From: Pseudomonas cremoris
Lineage (GTDB): Bacteria; Pseudomonadota; Gammaproteobacteria; Pseudomonadales; Pseudomonadaceae
DNA: 64,000 nucleotides
Assembly: GCF_014230465.1 (NCBI RefSeq)
Contig: NZ_JAAXCY010000004.1
Span: forward strand, 558,001-622,000
Reading direction: 5' to 3'
Shown: piece by piece, positions 41,617-50,273 of the stretch
Layout of the letters: each line of letters opens with the position of its first letter
Numbering within the stretch: the first letter of the stretch is position 1
Position numbers and translations under genes: made by a program
Notes under the pieces: model-generated
The model's input: the letters and a program-made list of their open reading frames with translations, nothing else
What the model was told of the DNA's origin: nothing
Database searches by the model: none

Positions 41617-42447
41617 ATGCATCCCGCAGCCGAACATTCGCCGCTGGGCAAGTCCAGTGAATACATCTCCACTTACACACCTTCGTTGCTGTTCCCGATT
41701 CCGCGTACCGCCAAGTGGGCCGAGCTGGGCCTGAGCGCCGAGACCTTGCCCTACAAAGGCGTGGATTTCTGGAACTGCTTCGAACTGTCCTGGCTGCTGC
41801 CCTCGGGCAAGCCGGTGGTGGCCATCGGTGAATTCAGCATCCCGGCGGACTCGCCGAACATCATCGAGTCCAAGTCCTTCAAGCTGTACCTCAATTCGCT
41901 GAACCAAACCGCGTTTGTCGATACGGCAAGCCTGGAAGCGACCCTGCGCACCGACCTGAGCGCCGCTGCCGGCAAGCCTGTGCTCGTGCGCATTCGCCAA
42001 CTGGCCGAAATCGAGGCCGAAGGGGTGATGGCGTTGCCCGGCGTGTGCATCGATGACCTGGATATCAATGTCAGCAGCTATGAGCACCCGCGTCCGGAAC
42101 TGCTGCGCTGCGATGATTCGCGCATTGTCGAGGAGAGCGTGCACAGCCATCTGCTCAAATCCAACTGCCCGGTCACCAGCCAGCCCGATTGGGGCAGTGT
42201 GGTGGTGGAGTACCGTGGATCAGCGCTGGATCACGCTAGCCTGTTGGAATATATCGTGAGCTTTCGCCAGCATTCGGACTTCCATGAGCAGTGTGTTGAG
42301 CGAATCTTTCTCGACCTGCAGCGCTTGCTCAAGCCTGAGAAATTGACGGTGTATGCGCGGTATGTGCGCCGTGGCGGGTTGGATATCAACCCGTACCGCA
42401 GCACCGAAGATGTGGCGTTCCAGAACGTGCGTCTGGCACGGCAGTAA
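41617..42447 (+). CDS. queF: NADPH-dependent 7-cyano-7-deazaguanine reductase
   Basis: Reduces preQ0 to preQ1 in queuosine synthesis. The 276-residue product is the long, two-lobed QueF with [11 protein letters not shown] (residues 84-94), the thioimide-forming cysteine Cys184 in [14 protein letters not shown] and the catalytic Asp191, and [11 protein letters not shown] terminator follows immediately. Position near copRS matches PA2806. Confidence 0.96.
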   Translation: MHPAAEHSPLGKSSEYISTYTPSLLFPIPRTAKWAELGLSAETLPYKGVDFWNCFELSWLLPSGKPVVAIGEFSIPADSPNIIESKSFKLYLNSLNQTAFVDTASLEATLRTDLSAAAGKPVLVRIRQLAEIEAEGVMALPGVCIDDLDINVSSYEHPRPELLRCDDSRIVEESVHSHLLKSNCPVTSQPDWGSVVVEYRGSALDHASLLEYIVSFRQHSDFHEQCVERIFLDLQRLLKPEKLTVYARYVRRGGLDINPYRSTEDVAFQNVRLARQ

Positions 42448-42452
42448 AATTG

Positions 42453-42479
42453 AAAAGCCCCGCGATTGTGGGGCTTTTT
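42453..42479 (+). terminator. Rho-independent terminator after queF
   Basis: Stem AAAAGCCCC / GGGGCTTTT with an 8-base loop and T-run; also usable for the convergent small gene. Confidence 0.85.
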
Positions 42480-42483
42480 GCTG

Positions 42484-42750
42484 TCAGATCCCAATATTGC
42501 CCAAGGTGATCATGATGTTGCGCAATGTCCCGGAAATCACCGGGTGCTCAGCGTCGAACTCTATGGCGGCTTGGTTCACATCGTCGGAAATACTGGGCGT
42601 CTGGGTGGCCGGTTCCAATTCAAGTTGCACTTCGAATTTGGCAATCAGCTCTTCGAGGGCTTCACGTTTTTCTTCCGACAGCGGGGGATCCTGTTCCAAT
42701 TGCCCGCGCAGGATCTCGACCTGTTCTTCCAGTTTTTTGCGATCAGGCAT
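42484..42750 (-). CDS. DUF4404 family protein, 88 aa
   Basis: A small acidic, mostly coiled-coil protein: MPDRKKLEEQVEILRGQLEQDPPLSEEKREALEELIAK, seen as LEEQVEILRGQL with heptad spacing, ending in HPVISGTLRNIMITLGNIGI. This layout fits DUF4404. AAGGAAACACG precedes ATG 42750; an upstream extension in frame has no ribosome site. Function unknown; convergent with queF. Confidence 0.82.
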   Translation of the reverse strand: MPDRKKLEEQVEILRGQLEQDPPLSEEKREALEELIAKFEVQLELEPATQTPSISDDVNQAAIEFDAEHPVISGTLRNIMITLGNIGI

Positions 42751-42860
42751 GACGTGTTTCCTTTTATCGATAGTCACTGGCATAGACCGCGGCACGCCGT
42801 GAAAGGTCTACGGGCTGGCCTGTAGATTAATCCACCTGCGCCAACTGTGCATGATCTCGA

Positions 42861-43469
42861 TCAGGGCTTCTCGCCTTTGAGCTGGCGCAGGCTGATATCC
42901 GCCAGGCAGGTGCCGAGCTCGCCAAGGTGGTCGATCACTGAGTGCACGCCCAGCCCATACAGCGCTACGGTGGCTTTGCCACGCTTGTACTCGCGCTCTT
43001 GCTCGCTCAATGCCTGCCATTGTTCGGGCGCCATGCCGCACAGCGAGCCGCAGGACGCCAGGCCAATGGTCCACAACCCGGCATTGAGCGCAGATTGCAG
43101 CAAGCGCGGCTCACCGCTGACCAAGACACAGCCTTCCAGGCGCTCGATGTTCAGCTCCATCAAGGCCTGCCAGCACGCGTGTGGTGCGGGCCAGCGAATC
43201 GAGGAGGGTGACGATGCCTTGAGCCAGTCGGGTAACTCAGCGGCGAGTGGGGTGGTGACCGAGGGGGGGAGCTCATCCAGCCAGGCGCAGGGAACCCCTT
43301 GCTCCTTGAGGCTGCGCAGGATTTTCAGGGCGCCGGGGGTTGCCAGGGAATTGGGGGAGGGTGAATCAGTGCGCGCCCGGGAACCAAAATCTACCAGGCA
43401 ACCACTCAGGCCAAACAGAACAGCGGTCAGGGCAGGCGCGCTGGCGGTGGCAATCTCGGCGTGGGGCAT
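42861..43469 (-). CDS. HAD-like (phosphonatase-related) protein lacking catalytic aspartates (PA2803-like)
   Basis: A 202-residue cytoplasmic protein with phosphonoacetaldehyde-hydrolase-like layout: N-terminal strand TAVLFGLSGCLVDFGSRA, then a short cap and VLVSGEPRLLQSALNAGLWTIGL. In active HAD enzymes the first strand reads DxDGT; here it is GLSGC, so the nucleophile and general acid are both missing and phosphatase activity is unlikely. It corresponds by position to PA2803. Possibly a pseudo-enzyme with a binding role. AGGGATG precedes the ATG. Confidence 0.8.
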   Translation of the reverse strand: MPHAEIATASAPALTAVLFGLSGCLVDFGSRARTDSPSPNSLATPGALKILRSLKEQGVPCAWLDELPPSVTTPLAAELPDWLKASSPSSIRWPAPHACWQALMELNIERLEGCVLVSGEPRLLQSALNAGLWTIGLASCGSLCGMAPEQWQALSEQEREYKRGKATVALYGLGVHSVIDHLGELGTCLADISLRQLKGEKP

Positions 43470-43664
43470 ATCGACATCCCTGAAATAGCTGTGACGCTAT
43501 CGGGACAGGATGACAAGCCGATGACATCGGCGTTATTTGTAGGGAAATTGTGCATTTTCTGCATGACGTTTCCCGGTTGCTGCCTAAATCCATACTTCCG
43601 TCATATACTGACGGCCTTATTCAGGGCATAGCGCCCATGACAGATCAATCAAGGAGCAAAAGCT

Positions 43665-44354
43665 ATGCGCTGGAGCCACTACTTCGCTCAGCTATCCGTG
43701 TGTGCCACTGTCCTGCTGGCCCCGTTCGCCGTCCAGGCTGCATCGGAAGATGATCCATGGGAAAGCGTCAACCGCCCGATCTTCACCTTCAACGACACCG
43801 TTGATACCTATGCGCTCAAGCCATTGGCCCAGGGTTATCAGTTTGTCACTCCACAATTCGTGCAAACGGGTATCCACAACTTCTTCCGCAACATCGGCGA
43901 CGTCGGCAACTTTGCCAATGACGTGTTGCAACTCAAGCCTCACGCAGCCGGCGTTGACACCGCTCGCCTGCTGTTGAACACCACCTTTGGCGTGCTGGGC
44001 TTTATTGATGTCGGCACCAAAATGGGGCTGCATCGCAACGATGAAGACTTCGGCCAGACGCTTGGTTACTGGGGCGTCGGCAGCGGTCCTTACGTGATGC
44101 TGCCACTGCTGGGCCCAAGCACCTTGCGTGATGCGCCGTCCAAATACGTGGACAGCTACACCCAGCCGTACCGCTACATGAACGATATCGGGTGGCGCAA
44201 CAGCACCTTCGGCCTGAACATCGTCGATACCCGTGCCAGCCTGCTCGACAGCGAGAAGCTGATCACCGGCGACAAGTACACCTTCATTCGTAACGCCTAC
44301 CTGCAGAACCGTGAGTTCAAGGTCAAGGACGGCAAGGTTGTCGACGACTTCTAA
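43665..44354 (+). CDS. mlaA: MlaA/VacJ-family outer membrane lipid-asymmetry protein
   Basis: Removes misplaced phospholipids from the outer leaflet of the outer membrane, feeding MlaC and MlaFEDB. The 229-residue product has the family pattern DPWESVNRPIFTFNDTVDTYALKPLAQGY, NFFRNIGDVGNFANDVLQ, LLNTTFGVLGFIDVGTKMGL, FGQTLGYWGVGSGPYVMLPLLGPST and YTQPYRYMND (read in parts). The signal peptide MRWSHYFAQLSVCATVLLAPFAVQA ends in AQA with no cysteine after it, so it is not an obvious lipoprotein, unlike E. coli MlaA. It corresponds to PA2800. The remaining mla genes are not nearby. Strong terminator downstream. Confidence 0.93.
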   Translation: MRWSHYFAQLSVCATVLLAPFAVQAASEDDPWESVNRPIFTFNDTVDTYALKPLAQGYQFVTPQFVQTGIHNFFRNIGDVGNFANDVLQLKPHAAGVDTARLLLNTTFGVLGFIDVGTKMGLHRNDEDFGQTLGYWGVGSGPYVMLPLLGPSTLRDAPSKYVDSYTQPYRYMNDIGWRNSTFGLNIVDTRASLLDSEKLITGDKYTFIRNAYLQNREFKVKDGKVVDDF

Positions 44355-44373
44355 GTTGTGATGTTTTGAAATG

Positions 44374-44403
44374 AAAAAAGGCGACCCAGGGGTCGCCTTT
44401 TTT
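44374..44403 (+). terminator. Bidirectional terminator between mlaA and PilZ gene
   Basis: Perfect 13-bp stem AAAAAAGGCGACC / GGTCGCCTTTTTT with loop CAGG, between convergent genes. Confidence 0.93.
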
Positions 44404-44414
44404 GTGCGCGAATT

Positions 44415-44711
44415 TCAGTGCATTTTCAGGATCTTGAGGCCCAGGTGCTGGTCTTCTCCGGCGGTTTTTGTCCATACCACTTCGGTGTCGGCTTCCAGGC
44501 CTTTCAGGGCTGCGTGCTCTGAGTCGATGCGCACCTTCAGTCGGTCGCCGACCTTGAACTGGCGGGGTGCCTGCACTTGCATGCCGGAGCTGGAAAGGTC
44601 CACGCAAACGGCGGCAATCTCCTGCCCTGCGTGGATCAAAGATACATCGGCATCTACACGCATACGGATGAAATCGCGTTTTTCGGCGTAGTCGCGCGCG
44701 TGTTCGCTCAT
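44415..44711 (-). CDS. Single-domain PilZ protein (PA2799-like), 98 aa
   Basis: Almost nothing but a PilZ domain: EKRDFIRMRVDADVSLI carries the arginine motif RxxxR (RDFIR), and VCVDLSSSGMQVQAP the DxSxxG motif, so c-di-GMP binding is likely. AAGG lies 9 bases before ATG 44711; an ATG 9 bases upstream lies on the ribosome site. It converges on mlaA and is divergent from rssB. Output partner unknown. Confidence 0.9.
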   Translation of the reverse strand: MSEHARDYAEKRDFIRMRVDADVSLIHAGQEIAAVCVDLSSSGMQVQAPRQFKVGDRLKVRIDSEHAALKGLEADTEVVWTKTAGEDQHLGLKILKMH

Positions 44712-44987
44712 GGGCTCCATCCTTACTTTGTGTTGTGGTCGTGCGTGTTCTTATAACTCCCGGTGATTTGCGATGTAAAGACGCTCGGCGACCATCGGCA
44801 TGAGCTTGAAACCCCTGACGGATGGGAGTACCGTCTGCGCCTTAGAAGGGCACCTCTGCTTTACAGTTGTGCGTGGGCCAAAAGCCCGTGCTTTGTAGGA
44901 CAGAGAGGCTAGAAAGCGAATCCAGTACGTGAGCCCGGCCATTGTCGAGCCACCTACGCCAACCTAATTCTGGCGCCGTTTGCCCAC

Positions 44988-46169
44988 ATGCAAAAAACCA
45001 GTGCCACGCTGCTGATAATCGATGACGACGAAGTAGTGCGCGCGAGTCTCGCGGCCTATTTGGAAGACAGTGGCTTCAGCGTCCTGCAGGCCAGCAACGG
45101 CCAACAGGGTCTCCAGGTGTTCGAGCGCGACAAGCCCGACCTCGTGATCTGCGATCTGCGCATGCCCCAGATGGGCGGCCTGGAGCTGATTCGCCAGGTG
45201 ACCGAGCTTGCTCCGCAGACGCCGGTGATTGTCGTGTCCGGTGCCGGGGTGATGAACGATGCCGTCGAGGCCCTGCGCCTGGGCGCTGCGGATTACCTGA
45301 TCAAACCCCTGGAAGACCTGGCGGTACTGGAGCACTCGGTGCGCCGTGCCCTGGATCGTGCACGTCTGCTGCTGGAAAACCAGCGCTACCGCGAAAAGCT
45401 TGAAACCGCCAACCGTGAGCTTGAAGCCAGCCTGAATCTGCTCCAGGAAGACCAGAACGCCGGTCGCCAGGTGCAGATGAACATGCTGCCGGTCAGCCCA
45501 TGGACCATCGACGAGTTCCAGTTTGCGCACCAGATCATCCCGTCACTGTATTTGTCGGGTGATTTTGTCGACTACTTCCGTGTCGATGAGCGGCGTGTTG
45601 CGTTTTACCTGGCCGATGTTTCCGGCCATGGCGCGTCTTCTGCTTTTGTTACGGTGTTGTTGAAGTTCATGACGACACGGCTGTTGTTCGAATCCAAGCG
45701 CAATGGCACCTTGCCGGAGTTCACCCCTTCCGAGGTGCTTGGCCACATCAACCGAGGCCTGATCAGCTGCAAGCTGGGCAAGCACGTGACGATGGTCGGC
45801 GGCGTTATTGATGAAGAAACCGGTCTTTTGACCTACAGCATCGGCGGTCACCTGCCGATGCCGGTTTTATACACTCCAGACAGTGTGCGTTACCTGGAAG
45901 GCCGTGGTCTGCCCGTAGGCTTGTTTAATGAAGCGACCTACGAGGACCACATCCTGGAACTGCCGCCGACATTTAGCCTTACGCTGATGTCTGATGGCAT
46001 CCTGGACCTCCTTCCAGAGCCTACACTCAAGGAGAAAGAAGCCGCCTTGCCCCAAAAGGTCAAGTCGGCAGGCGGCAGCCTGGATGGCCTGCGGCAAGTG
46101 TTTGGATTGGCCACGCTGGGGGAGATGCCGGATGATATCGCCCTATTGGTGTTGAGCAGGAATCTTTGA
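44988..46169 (+). CDS. rssB: Response regulator with PP2C-type phosphatase domain RssB
   Basis: A 393-residue receiver-phosphatase fusion. Residues 1-125 are a receiver with Asp56 (LVICDLRMPQMGG) and lysine in YLIKPL; a coiled-coil linker follows (LENQRYREKLETANRELEAS), then a PP2C/SpoIIE-type phosphatase with GDFVDYFRV, FYLADVSGHGASSAFV and LTLMSDGILDLL metal-binding aspartates. In pseudomonads RssB acts on the anti-sigma-antagonist RssC, encoded directly downstream with a 4-base overlap, in a partner-switch affecting RpoS. Corresponds to PA2798. Confidence 0.92.
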   Translation: MQKTSATLLIIDDDEVVRASLAAYLEDSGFSVLQASNGQQGLQVFERDKPDLVICDLRMPQMGGLELIRQVTELAPQTPVIVVSGAGVMNDAVEALRLGAADYLIKPLEDLAVLEHSVRRALDRARLLLENQRYREKLETANRELEASLNLLQEDQNAGRQVQMNMLPVSPWTIDEFQFAHQIIPSLYLSGDFVDYFRVDERRVAFYLADVSGHGASSAFVTVLLKFMTTRLLFESKRNGTLPEFTPSEVLGHINRGLISCKLGKHVTMVGGVIDEETGLLTYSIGGHLPMPVLYTPDSVRYLEGRGLPVGLFNEATYEDHILELPPTFSLTLMSDGILDLLPEPTLKEKEAALPQKVKSAGGSLDGLRQVFGLATLGEMPDDIALLVLSRNL

Positions 46170-46651
46170 TGAGTACCGGAAGAATCCAATTCGCCGAGCA
46201 AGACGGGACCTTCGTCCTGAAGTTTGTCGGTGAAGTGCGCCTGACCTTGTGTTCGGCGCTGGATGCGACGATTGAGCGGATCTTCACTGCGTTGAATTTC
46301 TCGGCGATCGTGATTGATCTGACCGAAACCCGCAGCATCGATAGCACCACCCTTGGGCTGTTGGCCAAGCTGTCCATTCTGTCTCGGCAGAAGGTCGGCC
46401 TGTTGCCTACGGTCGTCACCACCCACGAAGACATCACCCGTCTGTTGCAGTCCATGGGTTTCGATCAGGTGTTCAACATCGTTGACCGCCCAATCCCTTG
46501 CCCGGAATGCCTGACCGACCTGCCGTCCCAGGACCAGTCCGAGGAAGTCGTGCGGATCAAGGTGCTGGAAGCGCACAAGATCCTGATGGGGTTGAACGAG
46601 TCCAATCGGGAAGCATTCCACGACCTCGTCAACGCCTTGGAGCGCCACTGA
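46166..46651 (+). CDS. rssC: STAS-domain anti-sigma factor antagonist RssC
   Basis: A 161-residue protein with an N-terminal STAS domain: GRIQFAEQDGTFVLKFVGEVRL, VIDLTETRSIDSTTLGLLAKL with the phosphorylatable serine/threonine in IDSTT. Residues 110-161 form an extra C-terminal tail with CPECLTDLP. Its start overlaps the rssB stop by 4 bases, so the two are translationally coupled and should work as a partner-switching pair. Confidence 0.92.
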   Translation: MMSTGRIQFAEQDGTFVLKFVGEVRLTLCSALDATIERIFTALNFSAIVIDLTETRSIDSTTLGLLAKLSILSRQKVGLLPTVVTTHEDITRLLQSMGFDQVFNIVDRPIPCPECLTDLPSQDQSEEVVRIKVLEAHKILMGLNESNREAFHDLVNALERH

Positions 46652-46674
46652 TATCCAGCTGAAAATATGATCAA

Positions 46675-46704
46675 AATGTGGGAACGGGCTTGCTCGCGAA
46701 TGCG
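46675..46704. repeat. Lone REP arm with one mismatch
   Basis: A single main-family arm (AATGTGGGAACGGGCTTGC, G to A in GGGAGC) with no complementary partner, between rssC and the next terminator. Likely a degraded doublet. Confidence 0.85.
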
Positions 46705-46735
46705 CTCCCCCAACACCGCATTTCCAGCTGACATA

Positions 46736-46771
46736 AAAAAGGGCGGCACCCTCACAGGTGCCGCCCTTTTT
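46736..46771. terminator. Bidirectional terminator between rssBC and tal
   Basis: Perfect 15-bp stem AAAAAGGGCGGCACC / GGTGCCGCCCTTTTT with a CTCACA loop between convergent transcripts. Confidence 0.94.
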
Positions 46772-46784
46772 GTCTTCGCCTGCC

Positions 46785-47711
46785 TTACAGCTTGGCAGTC
46801 AACAGCGCTTCCAGCTTCTCCTGGTCCCGAGCAAACTGGCGGATGCCTTCTGCCAGCTTCTCAGTCGCCATCGCATCCTCGTTGGACTCCCAACGGAACT
46901 GCGCTTCACTCAAATGTACCCGCGCTTCACCGGCATGACCCGGCGACAGCTTACGTTCCAGCTTACCGTTATCAGCGGCCAGTTTCTCTAGCAGGTCAGG
47001 GCTGATGGTCAGGCGATCGCAACCGGCCAGCTCTTCGATCTGGCTCAAGTTACGGAAGCTTGCGCCCATGACTACGGTCTTGTAGCCATTGGCCTTGTAG
47101 TAGTTGTAGATGCGTGTCACCGACTGCACGCCTGGATCATCAGCGCCGGTGTAGTCGTTGCCATTGGCTTTCTTGTACCAGTCGTAAATACGGCCCACAA
47201 ACGGCGAAATCAGGAACACGCCCGCCTCTGCACAAGCTACGGCCTGGGCAAAGGAGAACAGCAGGGTCAGGTTGGTCTGGATGCCTTCTTTTTCCAGCTT
47301 CTCTGCAGCGCGGATGCCTTCCCAGGTGGACGCGATCTTGATCAGTACACGGTCACGACCAATACCGGCCTTTTCGTACAAGTCGATCAAGCGGTGCGCA
47401 CGTTTGAGCACGGCATCAGTGTCGAACGACAGGCGGGCATCCACTTCGGTGGAAATGCGCCCCGGAACCACTTTCAGAATCTCTTGGCCCACCGCCACCG
47501 CGAAGCGGTCGCTGGCCAGGCCCACGTCACCGTTGCAGTCCTTCACGCACTCGTCCAGCAGCTTGGCATAAGCAGGGATCGAGGCGGCCTTGAGCAGGAG
47601 GGAAGGGTTGGTGGTGGCGTCTTGCGGTTTGACCCGGGCGATAGCTTCAAAATCGCCGGTATCGGCTACGACAGTGGTGATTTGCTTGAGTTGTTCCAGC
47701 TTGGAAGTCAT
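46785..47711 (-). CDS. tal: Transaldolase
   Basis: Non-oxidative pentose phosphate enzyme (sedoheptulose-7-P + glyceraldehyde-3-P to erythrose-4-P + fructose-6-P). The 308-residue product starts [29 protein letters not shown] and LSFDTDA are family signatures and the Schiff-base lysine is Lys125 in [13 protein letters not shown] placed the start at 47711; a longer frame upstream lacks conservation. Ends at a bidirectional terminator. Corresponds to PA2796. Confidence 0.97.
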   Translation of the reverse strand: MTSKLEQLKQITTVVADTGDFEAIARVKPQDATTNPSLLLKAASIPAYAKLLDECVKDCNGDVGLASDRFAVAVGQEILKVVPGRISTEVDARLSFDTDAVLKRAHRLIDLYEKAGIGRDRVLIKIASTWEGIRAAEKLEKEGIQTNLTLLFSFAQAVACAEAGVFLISPFVGRIYDWYKKANGNDYTGADDPGVQSVTRIYNYYKANGYKTVVMGASFRNLSQIEELAGCDRLTISPDLLEKLAADNGKLERKLSPGHAGEARVHLSEAQFRWESNEDAMATEKLAEGIRQFARDQEKLEALLTAKL

Positions 47712-47921
47712 GGGCGTGCTCTGTCCTATGGGTCTGTTGACATTACCCGAGCGCTGACAGGCGCTCAAGGCGCAAATGCGTTCGATCGTTTGCGAGGGCA
47801 ACAACCTGAAAACGGCCGTTTGAAACATTGGCCTTGGTGCTAAATAGGAGGGCAAAACGGCCGGCAGGTTCAACCGAATCCCATAAGACCGGATTCAAAC
47901 CCGCAGGCACCGCCCGTGTGC

Positions 47922-48917
47922 TCAACGTCCTTCCAGCAACGCCCCAGCCTGATCCAGCAACGCCAACGGATCACTCGCCTTGTGAATGTCCACCGACAAC
48001 AACTGCCTGAACTTGCGCGCCCCCGGAAAGCCCGTCCCCAGCCCGAGAATATGCCGGGTGATATGGTGCATCGAGCCACCGGTCGCCAAATGCTCGGCAA
48101 TGTAAGGCCGCAGCTGCGTCAACGCCTCCGCCCGACTGATCACCGGCGCGTCACTACCAAACAACCGCTGATCCACTTCCGCCAGCAAGTACGGATTGTG
48201 ATAAGCCTCGCGACCCAGCATCACCCCATCAAACGTCTGCAAATGCTCTTGGCATGCTTCCAGCGTCTTGATCCCGCCGTTAAGCACAATCTCCAAATCA
48301 GGAAAGTCCCGCTTCAACTGAGCCGCCACGTCATACCGCAACGGCGGAATGTCGCGGTTTTCCTTGGGCGACAACCCTTCCAGAATGGCAATTCGCGCAT
48401 GCACCGTAAAACTGGTGCACCCCGCCTCTTTTACTGTGCCGACGAAATCACACAACTCGGCATAACTGTCCCGCCCATTAATTCCGATGCGGTGCTTCAC
48501 CGTCACGGGAGTCGACACCGCATCTCGCATTGCCTTCACGCAATCTGCTACCAGCGCAGGGTGCGCCATCAGAATCGCGCCGATCATATTGTTCTGCACC
48601 CGATCGCTGGGGCAGCCGACGTTCAGGTTCACTTCGTCGTAACCGGCAGCCTCGGCCATGCGGGCGCAGGCGGCCAAGTCGGCGGGGACACTGCCGCCCA
48701 ACTGCAGCGCGAGAGGGTGCTCTGCTTCGTTGTGGCGCAGGAAGCGCTCGTGGTCGCCGTGCAGGATCGCACCGGTGGTGACCATCTCGGTGTAAAGCAG
48801 GGCGTGTTTGGAGAGTAGGCGTAGGAAGAACCGGCAGTGGCGGTCGGTCCAATCCATCATCGGCGCGACGGAAAAGCGGCGGGAAAGCGGTTGCGGTGGA
48901 ACGGTCGTCAGGGGCAT
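47922..48917 (-). CDS. dusA: tRNA-dihydrouridine(20/20a) synthase
   Basis: FMN enzyme reducing U20/U20a of tRNA. The 331-residue product has the Dus TIM-barrel: FSVAPMMDWTDRHCRFF, the catalytic cysteine in VNLNVGCPSDRVQ (Cys102), the phosphate-binding VKHRIGIN and LNGGIKTLE segments. It is on the same strand as tal with about 210 bases between; the gap shows no gene. Corresponds to PA2795. Confidence 0.96.
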   Translation of the reverse strand: MPLTTVPPQPLSRRFSVAPMMDWTDRHCRFFLRLLSKHALLYTEMVTTGAILHGDHERFLRHNEAEHPLALQLGGSVPADLAACARMAEAAGYDEVNLNVGCPSDRVQNNMIGAILMAHPALVADCVKAMRDAVSTPVTVKHRIGINGRDSYAELCDFVGTVKEAGCTSFTVHARIAILEGLSPKENRDIPPLRYDVAAQLKRDFPDLEIVLNGGIKTLEACQEHLQTFDGVMLGREAYHNPYLLAEVDQRLFGSDAPVISRAEALTQLRPYIAEHLATGGSMHHITRHILGLGTGFPGARKFRQLLSVDIHKASDPLALLDQAGALLEGR

Positions 48918-49019
48918 TGGGCAATCTGAGTGGGTAGGGCAGAGTGCGCGAGTTTATCAGGAATCCAGAGGCAGGATTCCGGGCCTACCTCTTCTCAGCG
49001 CTTGTGTGATTGCCTGGGC

Positions 49020-49946
49020 TCACCCTGTAACAACCGTCCCTTTATGAAAAATCTCGCGTCGTGCCCGGCGACTTATATTCTCATGTTTGCTTAGCGCGTA
49101 AATCTCATCAAAACGGCGGCGATCAATGCCGTCATATTTACCGAGCTCTTCAAAAACCAACCGATCGTAATCGTGCTCGATCACGAACCGGAAAATTTCC
49201 CGACGGTAATAAAAGCCGAATTGAAACGCTAGGACTTCAGTGAGGTGGTCCGTGGGGGTGAGGAAGCAGTTTTCCAGATCGATTGCCTTGGCTCGTGTGG
49301 GTTGCTGCGGATCGATCATTACGTTGTTGGCCCAGAAATCCATGTGGACGATGTCTTTGCTGTGTAAAGCATGCAGCAGATTAAAGGACACGTGAATTAG
49401 GTTCTGAATGTTGCGTTCGCGCTTGAGCCATGTGAGCCCATTAAGGTGGCCGTCGAGCATTTCGGTGAATATGAAGAATTCCTGGATCAGGCCGAGAGCT
49501 GATTTCCTGTAGCCGAAACCATACAGGCCGGCGACGGGGGCGCCGCGTTTTTGTGCGCCTAGAGTATTGATGACTTCTTCTACTGGCCAGTCGAACGCTC
49601 CGTCACGCTTTGCGCGCCCGAACGTCACTCTAAGCTTTGGTCTGAGGCTGTCAAGGGGCTGGGATTTGGCGAACAGGTCGTTCTCCATCCCTTTGAGGGG
49701 AGCACTGACGCGGTCTCGCAATTGAAGGCGGGCGTCGATCAAATCCTCAATTGCTTGCTGAGCGCTGGAGTCGGTGCGGTTAGCGGTGAAGATCGTCGCG
49801 TTGCGGTGGTTGAGGGTTGCAGGAAAGCTCTGGAGCACGGTGTTGTCAGGAAAGCTCAAAACACATCCTTGTTGTTCGTGAAATATGACAGATATGTTAC
49901 AGGCTGCACCTATTGGATCCAACCTGAACATCACCTGTCTAAACAT
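49020..49946 (-). CDS. Kinase-fold protein related to LPS/sugar kinases
   Basis: An up to 308-residue cytoplasmic protein with a protein-kinase-like (RfaP/InaA or aminoglycoside-kinase-like) pattern: a lysine-containing N-lobe, YGFGYRKSALGLIQEFF, then the catalytic loop DIVHMDFWANNVMI (His-x-Asp and Asn) and metal motif AIDLENCFL. The sugar-acceptor or target is unknown; such enzymes phosphorylate heptose in LPS core. The start is uncertain: ATG 49946, ATG 49931, or a TTG at 49859 that has AAGGA ahead of it. Its upstream region and neighbour are AT-rich, suggesting acquisition. Confidence 0.75.
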   Translation of the reverse strand: MFRQVMFRLDPIGAACNISVIFHEQQGCVLSFPDNTVLQSFPATLNHRNATIFTANRTDSSAQQAIEDLIDARLQLRDRVSAPLKGMENDLFAKSQPLDSLRPKLRVTFGRAKRDGAFDWPVEEVINTLGAQKRGAPVAGLYGFGYRKSALGLIQEFFIFTEMLDGHLNGLTWLKRERNIQNLIHVSFNLLHALHSKDIVHMDFWANNVMIDPQQPTRAKAIDLENCFLTPTDHLTEVLAFQFGFYYRREIFRFVIEHDYDRLVFEELGKYDGIDRRRFDEIYALSKHENISRRARREIFHKGTVVTG

Positions 49947-50131
49947 TAAATTTAAGTCATAAAGGTAGCTTTAAGGGTTTTCCATAATTGACTGTGCTTT
50001 GTTTTTGTGAGTTTTTTTACCGTGTGGTTGACGGTCAGCACTGAAATTCTGCTGAGTTTCATGGCGCAAGTGGGCGGGATTTTTGTTCTTCGGGAGGGAA
50101 AAATTGGCGTGAAAAAATAATTGCGTGGTGC

Positions 50132-50154
50132 AATAATGGCATTGCGCCATTATT
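50132..50154. repeat. Perfect 9-bp inverted repeat
   Basis: AATAATGGC / GCCATTATT around a 5-base ATTGC loop, 20 bases before a short coding frame. Could be a weak terminator, an operator or an RNA hairpin. Confidence 0.6.
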
Positions 50155-50174
50155 TCAAACTTTAAGTGCTAACA

Positions 50175-50267
50175 ATGAAAACAACACTTTATGCGAAATT
50201 TTTTATCGTTTTAGTTACGCTTTCGCTGGTCTACGCCATTTATAGGTTGACCAGCGAGTTGGTATGA
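50175..50267 (+). CDS. Possible 30-residue membrane peptide
   Basis: ATG to TGA frame encoding MKTTLYAKFFIVLVTLSLVYAIYRL plus a short tail (30 residues): positive N-terminus followed by one strong transmembrane helix. I see no convincing ribosome site, so this is only a candidate. It stops 7 bases short of the convergent wzz-like gene's end. Its bases are as AT-rich as the surrounding island. Confidence 0.3.
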   Translation: MKTTLYAKFFIVLVTLSLVYAIYRLTSELV

Positions 50268-50273
50268 ATGGTC

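Larger units (their letters stand above)
49947..50273. other. AT-rich intergenic stretch with hairpins and a possible micro-gene
   Basis: About 330 bases of low GC between the kinase-fold gene and the wzz-like gene. It contains TTGC-GTGGT-GCAA (50121-50133), a perfect 9-bp hairpin at 50132-50154 and a 30-codon frame at 50175-50267. No other gene is evident. Confidence 0.5.
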
